From positions 1-10,139 of the forward strand of contig DASQVO010000567.1 of assembly GCA_035640715.1 (NCBI GenBank): a DNA stretch of 10,139 nucleotides, written 5' to 3'. Source of the stretch: DASQVO01 sp035640715 (GTDB lineage: Bacteria; Actinomycetota; Actinomycetes; Streptosporangiales; Streptosporangiaceae). A program made the position numbers and the translations under genes. This document shows positions 5,956 through 10,139 of this stretch, one piece after another. Under the pieces are notes generated by a model that saw only the letters and a list, made by a program, of their open reading frames with translations, searched no databases and had not been told where the DNA came from. Each line of letters begins with the position of its first letter. Within the stretch, counting starts at the first letter, position 1.

Positions 5956-8124
5956 TCAGCCTGTGGTGACGGCGAGCACCAGGGGCAGCACGGTCGGCGC
6001 GCCGGCCTCGCGGATCAGCTTCGCGGCGACTGTCATCGTCCAGCCCGTCTCGATCCGGTCGTCGATGAGCAGGACCGGGCCGTCAAGGTCCCCCAGGGCG
6101 TGGCGGAGCGGCCCGGGAACCGTGAGCGCGTCCCACAGCGACCGCAGCCGCTGCGCGCTGTTGTGCCGCCGCGGCCCGGGGCCGCCGTCGGCGTAGGCGA
6201 GAGAGCCGAGGCAGGGCAGCCTCCCGGCATCGGCGATCCGCTTGGCCAGGCTCTCGATCAGCAGCGGCCGGGCCCGGGACGGAAGGGTCACCACGGCCGC
6301 CGGGCGGGTGTCCCAGTCCCAGGCCGCCAGTACCTTGATCACAGCCTCGGTAAGCTCCGCGGTTACCGGCTCATCTCGTGCATCGTCGGCCAGGATGGCG
6401 CGCAGCCTCATTCCCCAGCCGGTATCGGTCAGGCGGCCGAGGGCGCGTCCCGGTTCGGCGGAGAGGCCAGGCGGGATCTTGCCGGAAGCGTCAATCCCGA
6501 GGTCCCTCATGCCGGTCGGCCACATCCGGCGTGGCGGGACGTCAACGCCGGGGCGGAGCAGCCGGTCACGCGCCGCGGCGGCACCGGTGCCCGAGACCTC
6601 CGTGGGCCAGCGCTGCCCGGTGCAGTTGTCGCAGCGGCCGCAGGGCCCGGCGTCCGGGTCGTCCAGTTCCCGGCGCAGGTACTCCATCCGGCATCCCCCG
6701 GCTGATGTGTAGCCGAGCATCGCCTGCTGCTCGCGCGCTCGCTCTGCGGCCACCCGCTCGTACCGCTCGGCGTCATAGGACCATGGCTGCCCGGTCGGCT
6801 CCCAGCCGCCGCTGACCCGGCGGACGGCACCGTCCACGTCCAGCACCTTCAGCATGGTCTCCAGGCGGCCACGGCTCAGGTCGACCCGGGTTTCCAGCGC
6901 GCTGGCCGACAGCGGCCGGCCGGCGTCGGCCAGCGCGGCGAGCGTGGCGCGGACGACGGGTTCGGGCGGGAAGGCGAGCGAGGCGAAGTACGCCCAGATA
7001 TCGCGGTCTTCCCGGCCGGGCAGCAGGACCACCTCGGCGTGCGGCACACCGCGGCCCGCGCGGCCGATCTGCTGGTAGTAGGCGACCGGTGACTGCGGCG
7101 CCCCGAGATGGACGACGAATCCCAGATCGGGCTTGTCGAAACCCATGCCGAGCGCGCTCGTCGCCACGATCGCCTTGATCTTATTGGCGAGCAGGTCGTC
7201 CTCTGCGCGGAGCCGTTCGGCCGGGTCGTCGCGGCCGCTGTAGGCCGCCACGGCCAGCCCCCGATCCCGGAGGAACGCGGCGGTCTCGTGCGCGGCCGCC
7301 ACGGTGAGCGTGTAGACGATGCCGGAGCCGGGCAGTTCGTCCGCGTGCTCGGCCAGCCAGGCGAGCCGCTGGTGTGCCGTCGGCAGCTGCGCGACCGACA
7401 GGTGCAGGCTGTCCCGGTCGAGCGATCCGCGGAGGACGAGGGTGCCCTGCTGGCTGCCCGCGCCAAGTTGTTCGGCGACGTCGCGGGTGACCCGGGCGTT
7501 GGCGGTCGCGGTGGTGGCCAGGACGGGGGCCCCGGCGGGCAGGCCCGCTAGCAGGGTACGGAGCCGCCGGTAGTCGGGGCGGAAGTCATGACCCCAGTCA
7601 GAGATGCAGTGGGCCTCGTCGATCACCAGCATTCCTGCGGAGGTGGCAAGCTGCGGCAGGACCCGGTCGCGGAAGCCGGGATTGTTCAGCCGTTCCGGGC
7701 TGACCAGCAGCACGTCCACCGCGCCGGCGGCGATCTCGGCGTAGGTCTCCTCCCAGTCATCCGGGTTTGCCGAGTTGATGGTCCGTGCCCGGATCCCGGC
7801 CCGCGCGGCGGCATCGATCTGGTTGCGCATCAAGGCCAGCAGCGGCGAGACGATGACCGTGGGACCCGCGCCCCGTGCCCGCAGCAGTGCGGTGGCGACG
7901 AAGTAGACCGCTGACTTGCCCCAGCCGGTGCGCTGCACCACCAGCGCCCTGCGGCCGGCCGTCAGTGCGCTGATCGCTGTCCACTGGTCTTCCCGCAGCC
8001 GCGCCTCCTCGCCGGCCAGGGACCGCAGGTACCGCTCTGCTTCCGCGCGGGCGGCGGGTGCGTGGTCCATGCGGGCGGTGGGGGCATCGGTCATGCAGTC
8101 ATTCGTACCAGGCGGCGCCGACAT
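5956..8124 (-). CDS. RecQ-family ATP-dependent DNA helicase with C-terminal phosphoribosyltransferase-like domain
   Basis: A 722-residue superfamily 2 helicase that should unwind DNA 3' to 5' using ATP. Visible are motif 0 (LREDQWTAI, 43-51), Walker A as TGWGKS (66-71), DEAHC (169-173), TTATA (204-208), a motif V region (ATSALGMGFDKPDL, 321-334) and motif VI (QQIGRAGRG, 351-359). A RecQ-type zinc cluster follows with C478, C495, C498 and C501. The usual RQC winged helix and HRDC are not apparent. Instead residues ~610-722 carry VVTLPSRARPLLIESLAKRI and VLLIDDRIETGWT, the latter a type I phosphoribosyltransferase PRPP-loop signature. Starts at 8124 and 8094 are both possible, and neither has a good Shine-Dalgarno. 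The gene stands alone, convergent with the reductase and divergent from the GntR gene. Confidence 0.9.
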   Translation of the reverse strand: MSAPPGTNDCMTDAPTARMDHAPAARAEAERYLRSLAGEEARLREDQWTAISALTAGRRALVVQRTGWGKSAVYFVATALLRARGAGPTVIVSPLLALMRNQIDAAARAGIRARTINSANPDDWEETYAEIAAGAVDVLLVSPERLNNPGFRDRVLPQLATSAGMLVIDEAHCISDWGHDFRPDYRRLRTLLAGLPAGAPVLATTATANARVTRDVAEQLGAGSQQGTLVLRGSLDRDSLHLSVAQLPTAHQRLAWLAEHADELPGSGIVYTLTVAAAHETAAFLRDRGLAVAAYSGRDDPAERLRAEDDLLANKIKAIVATSALGMGFDKPDLGFVVHLGAPQSPVAYYQQIGRAGRGVPHAEVVLLPGREDRDIWAYFASLAFPPEPVVRATLAALADAGRPLSASALETRVDLSRGRLETMLKVLDVDGAVRRVSGGWEPTGQPWSYDAERYERVAAERAREQQAMLGYTSAGGCRMEYLRRELDDPDAGPCGRCDNCTGQRWPTEVSGTGAAAARDRLLRPGVDVPPRRMWPTGMRDLGIDASGKIPPGLSAEPGRALGRLTDTGWGMRLRAILADDARDEPVTAELTEAVIKVLAAWDWDTRPAAVVTLPSRARPLLIESLAKRIADAGRLPCLGSLAYADGGPGPRRHNSAQRLRSLWDALTVPGPLRHALGDLDGPVLLIDDRIETGWTMTVAAKLIREAGAPTVLPLVLAVTTG

Positions 8125-8258
8125 CGGCAGGGGCGCTGGTGTCTCCGCGGTCCCCCGGTGGTTATGCCATACTCGGGAGCAAACATCGGATCTATGCAGG
8201 GTCGACCGGCGTGACGGTGCGCGGAGCGGCGCAGCAGGAGCGGCATCGGAGGTGCGCC
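8125..8258. promoter_or_regulatory. divergent intergenic region; candidate FCD-regulator site TGG-N5-CCA
   Basis: This region must drive both the helicase (minus) and the GntR gene (plus). TGGTTATGCCA (8159-8169) fits the TGGNNNNNCCA form known for FadR-like operators and overlaps a -10-like CATACT (8168-8173) for the plus strand. No good -35 is seen. Autoregulation by the GntR protein is plausible but rests on a short match. Confidence 0.3.
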
Positions 8259-8930
8259 GTGGCGGTTACCGACGAGGCCATTGAGAAGATCAAGGCGATG
8301 ATCACGTCCGGTGCGCTCCGCGCGGGCGACCGGCTGCCCCGTGAAGCGGATCTCGCCGCGCAGCTCGGCCTGTCACGCAGCTCGCTGCGCGAGGCGGTGC
8401 GCGCGCTGTCGCTGGTGAACATCCTGGACGTGCGCCGGGGCGACGGCACCTACGTGACCAGCCTTGAGCCTCATCTGCTCCTGGAGGCGCTGAGCTTCAT
8501 CGTCGATTTCCACCGCGATGACACGGTGCTGGAGTTCCTTCGCGTCCGGCGCATCCTGGAGCCCGCGGCCACGGCGATGGCCGCCGAGCGCATCACCGAG
8601 GACGAGAGCGATGGGCTCCGCATGCTGCTGGACAGTCTCGGGCCGGACCCGGATGCCGACGAACTGGTCGCCAACGATCTCGAGTTCCACCGGCGCATCT
8701 CGGCGTGTTCGGGGAACACCGTGCTGTGCTCGCTGCTCGAGACGCTGTCCGGGCCGACGACACGGGCGCGCGTGTGGCGCGGCCTCACCCAGGCCGGGAC
8801 CAAGGAGCGGACGCTCGCCGAGCACCGCGCGATCCTGGAGGCGCTCGCGTCGCATGAGCCGGAGGTGGCCCGGTCCTGGGCGACCGTGCACATCGCGGGC
8901 GTCGAGCAGTGGCTGGAGTCGGTCCCCTGA
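8259..8930 (+). CDS. GntR-family transcriptional regulator, FadR/FCD subfamily
   Basis: A 223-residue regulator. The N-terminal GntR winged helix includes IKAMITSGALRAGDRLPRE (11-29) and LSRSSLREAVRALSLVNIL (38-56), with the wing at RRGDGTYV. The C-terminal FCD domain (about residues 90-215) has the VRRILEPAATAMAAE entry helix. It keeps the metal-binding set D140, H144, H189 and H211, so it probably binds a metal together with a small carboxylate ligand. The GTG at 8259 is strongly supported by GGAGGT (8248-8253) 5 nt upstream, so the longer open frame from 8058 is not used. It is followed after 79 bases by the isochorismatase-fold gene, its likely target, with an inverted repeat at 8939-8952 in between. 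Confidence 0.92.
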   Translation: MAVTDEAIEKIKAMITSGALRAGDRLPREADLAAQLGLSRSSLREAVRALSLVNILDVRRGDGTYVTSLEPHLLLEALSFIVDFHRDDTVLEFLRVRRILEPAATAMAAERITEDESDGLRMLLDSLGPDPDADELVANDLEFHRRISACSGNTVLCSLLETLSGPTTRARVWRGLTQAGTKERTLAEHRAILEALASHEPEVARSWATVHIAGVEQWLESVP

Positions 8931-8938
8931 CGAGACCA

Positions 8939-8952
8939 CTGGTACCAACCAG
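8939..8952. promoter_or_regulatory. inverted repeat between the GntR and isochorismatase-fold genes
   Basis: CTGGT-acca-ACCAG has perfect 5-bp arms and contains the palindrome TGGTACCA (8940-8947). It begins 8 bases after the GntR stop and about 60 bases before the next start. TGG/CCA half-sites suit FadR-like GntR proteins, so it is a candidate operator, but it is short. Confidence 0.35.
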
Positions 8953-9009
8953 CAGCCGCTAAGCCGGCCGCCCCGGATTGGCAACGGAGGCGGTGGGAAG
9001 ACCGTAGCC

Positions 9010-9615
9010 ATGACTAGCTCAGCGCGTGCCGCCGTTCTGGCGCTGCACTGGCAGGTGAACGTGATCAAGCCGGAGGGATTCTTCGGCACGATGCTGGGTG
9101 AGCCGGTAGCCCGCAGCGGCGTGGTCGAGCGTGCGGTGCGGTTCCACTCTGCCGCCCGGGCGGGAGGGGTGCCGCTGGTCTTTACCCGGTTCACGGTGCC
9201 CGAGGGCGAGGGCTCGCTGGTCCGGAATACGGCCTTCATGCGGGCCGTGGGCGACGTGCAGGAGATGTTCCGGCCGGACGCGCCCGGCGCTCAGATCATC
9301 CCGGAGATGGCGGGGCTGACCGTCGGCGCGCACATCGCCGACAACCAGAAGCTGTCCGGCCTGGCCGGTAACGATGTCGTACGCTGGCTGCTCGACCGGT
9401 CAATCAGCACGGTGTTCGTCACGGGCGTGGCCACGAACCTGACCGTCGAGCAGACCGCCCGGCACGGGACAGATCTGGGCTTCACCGTCTATGTCGTCAG
9501 CGACTGCGTGGCCGCGGCCGACGAGGCGACCCAGGCGGCCTCCCTGGCGAACCTCGCGCTGACGACGGCCGGCTGCCTGACGGCCGAGGAGGCGCTGGCC
9601 TGGCTCAAGGGATAA
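9010..9615 (+). CDS. isochorismatase-fold (cysteine hydrolase superfamily) protein with altered catalytic triad
   Basis: A 201-residue Rossmann-like protein. The core motif VFVTGVATNLTVEQTARH (135-152) corresponds to the family's 'TGV.TN.CV..TAR', and LGFTVYVVSDCVAAADEATQ (156-175) is the typical next strand and turn. Family members use an Asp-Lys-Cys triad. Here the Asp position at the end of strand 1 reads ALHWQ (H13 in place of Asp), the Lys is probably K114 in DNQKLSG, and the nucleophilic Cys position is T145. C166 lies in the following strand and is not the usual nucleophile. It is therefore unlikely to be a standard hydrolase and may be a catalytically different or binding-only subfamily. 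ATG 9010 is preceded by GGGAAG at 9 nt. It is probably regulated by the upstream FCD protein. Confidence 0.85.
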   Translation: MTSSARAAVLALHWQVNVIKPEGFFGTMLGEPVARSGVVERAVRFHSAARAGGVPLVFTRFTVPEGEGSLVRNTAFMRAVGDVQEMFRPDAPGAQIIPEMAGLTVGAHIADNQKLSGLAGNDVVRWLLDRSISTVFVTGVATNLTVEQTARHGTDLGFTVYVVSDCVAAADEATQAASLANLALTTAGCLTAEEALAWLKG

Positions 9616-9741
9616 CGGGCCCCGCCGTGGCCCCAGGGCCTCCAGCGCCCCAGGCCTCGCACTGGCAGCTACACCGGGGTGGCCGCGGCCGGAGCCGCCG
9701 CCGGCCAGCTATCCGTGTCATGGTCTGCCATCATTCGAATA

Positions 9742-9755
9742 CTTTTGCGCAAAAG
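9742..9755. promoter_or_regulatory. perfect 14-base palindrome with central CpG, operator-like
   Basis: CTTTTGCGCAAAAG is fully self-complementary, with a central CG flanked by A/T arms, the form typical of LacI/GalR-family operators. It lies in an AT-rich island between two convergent genes, where no promoter is expected, so any role is unclear. It may be a relic of a lost regulatory region. Confidence 0.4.
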
Positions 9756-9799
9756 ACAACCTTTGAGGTGGTTGAAGCGTCTACTACTGGGTTCATCGT

Positions 9800-9812
9800 G
9801 GGGAGTCTCCCC
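9800..9812. repeat. short perfect inverted repeat
   Basis: GGGGAGTCTCCCC has 6-bp arms around a central T. It may form a hairpin in the 3' region of either convergent transcript. No other role can be supported. Confidence 0.35.
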
Positions 9813-9850
9813 GGCGAGCCGGCGGGCGCGCCGGCGATCGGCCCGTGAGC

Positions 9851-9877
9851 CCCGTCCGGGCCTCCGGCCGGGACGGG
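9851..9877 (-). terminator. stem-loop downstream of the fuconate dehydratase gene
   Basis: CCCGTCC (9851-9857) pairs with GGACGGG (9871-9877). After a single G/G mismatch, GGCC pairs with GGCC around a 3-base loop. It lies 20 bases past the stop codon of the leftward fuconate dehydratase gene and has no T-tract, like many high-GC terminators. Confidence 0.55.
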
Positions 9878-9897
9878 CCGGATGCTCACTCCGCGGA

Positions 9898-10139
9898 TCA
9901 GCAGATAACAGGCCCATTGCCCAGCCATGCGGCGCCGGCCGGGAAGGAGAACTCGGCCAGCGACTCCGGCCGCATCCGGGTGGAGGCACCGGCGGTCTCG
10001 GGTGCGCGGTACCGGCCGCCCGATACGACGGCAGGCGCGACGAAGTGCTCGTGCAGGTGGTCGATCCACTCAATCATCCTCCCCTCCGTGGTCCCGGTGA
10101 GTGCCACATAATCGAACATCGACAGGTGCTGGACGATCT
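9898..10139 (-). CDS. L-fuconate dehydratase (enolase superfamily), C-terminal part, runs off right edge
   Basis: The last 79 residues of a longer protein. The visible IVQHLSMFDYVALTGTTEGR followed by MIEWIDHLHEHFVAPAVV and then MRPESLAEFSFP is the distinctive C-terminal region of L-fuconate dehydratases and their eukaryotic relative ENOSF1 ('HL..FDY...S......IEYVDHLHEHF'). The enzyme removes water from L-fuconate to give 2-keto-3-deoxy-L-fuconate in the L-fucose pathway, in the cytoplasm. The family is usually about 430-440 residues; the metal ligands and most of the active site lie outside the window. The frame is open to the edge and ends at TGA 9898-9900, with a hairpin beyond. It faces the GntR and isochorismatase-fold genes, so it is not in their operon. 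Confidence 0.85.
   Translation of the reverse strand, partial: IVQHLSMFDYVALTGTTEGRMIEWIDHLHEHFVAPAVVSGGRYRAPETAGASTRMRPESLAEFSFPAGAAWLGNGPVIC

Larger units (their letters stand above)
9616..9897. other. intergenic region between convergent genes, with an AT-rich island
   Basis: No convincing gene is present. Positions ~9728-9795 are clearly lower in GC than the surroundings and contain a 14-base palindrome (9742-9755). To the right are a second palindrome (9800-9812) and a terminator-like hairpin (9851-9877). Just after the isochorismatase-fold stop, GGCCT/AGGCC arms with a ~10-base loop form only a weak hairpin. Two 21-codon frames overlap by ATGA on the minus strand (9796 to 9669) but are not supported by similarity. 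Confidence 0.45.

Noticed and set aside
8058..8258. N-terminal extension of the GntR regulator to 8058
   Set aside because: It would overlap the start of the divergent helicase gene, the residues are unlike GntR, and GTG 8259 has an excellent Shine-Dalgarno.
8518..9009. Long plus-strand frame merging into the isochorismatase-fold gene
   Set aside because: It runs out of frame through the GntR coding sequence; the family fold begins at ATG 9010.

Overview
The window is GC-rich, uses GTG and TTG starts freely, and carries families common in actinomycetes (DUF664 DinB-fold enzyme, RecQ helicase with a phosphoribosyltransferase tail, FCD-type GntR regulator, TetR/MFS pairs). It most likely comes from a high-GC Gram-positive chromosome, perhaps a streptosporangial or related soil actinomycete. 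The species cannot be named from the sequence.

Layout. The left edge (1-124, minus) holds the start of a HicA-like toxin gene that runs out of the window. Positions 125-642 hold no convincing gene, only hairpins and one copy of a repeat. A DinB-fold gene (643-1152, minus) follows, with a related ~27-base imperfect repeat on each side. Positions 1259-2288 are a small gene graveyard. A methyltransferase remnant (minus) and a SnoaL/NTF2-like remnant (plus) abut head to head, both without their N-termini. Next comes what looks like the first ~30 codons of an arsenite methyltransferase (minus). That fragment faces an intact ArsR-family regulator (2359-2769, plus) across an intergenic region with two near-identical 16-bp ArsR-type operators.

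The second block is a TetR-controlled module. An MFS exporter (2723-3985, minus) and a TetR regulator (4176-4766, plus) diverge from a 42-bp nested dyad, and an aldo/keto reductase (4867-5877, plus) follows the regulator. A strong GC stem-loop (5894-5930) separates this module from a convergent RecQ-type helicase with a C-terminal phosphoribosyltransferase-like domain (5956-8124, minus).

The right block is a GntR/FCD regulator (8259-8930, plus), then an isochorismatase-fold protein whose nucleophilic Cys and general-base Asp both appear to be replaced (9010-9615, plus). Last comes the C-terminal end of an L-fuconate dehydratase (9898 to the edge, minus). FCD regulators often sense organic or sugar acids, so the last three genes may form a sugar-acid or related catabolic neighbourhood. 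This is inferred from context only.

No tRNA, rRNA, CRISPR array or intact insertion sequence was seen. The points most worth a second look are the two deletion scars in the graveyard, the retained but targetless ars regulatory region, the nested dyad, the RecQ-phosphoribosyltransferase fusion, and the isochorismatase-like protein with a degenerate triad.
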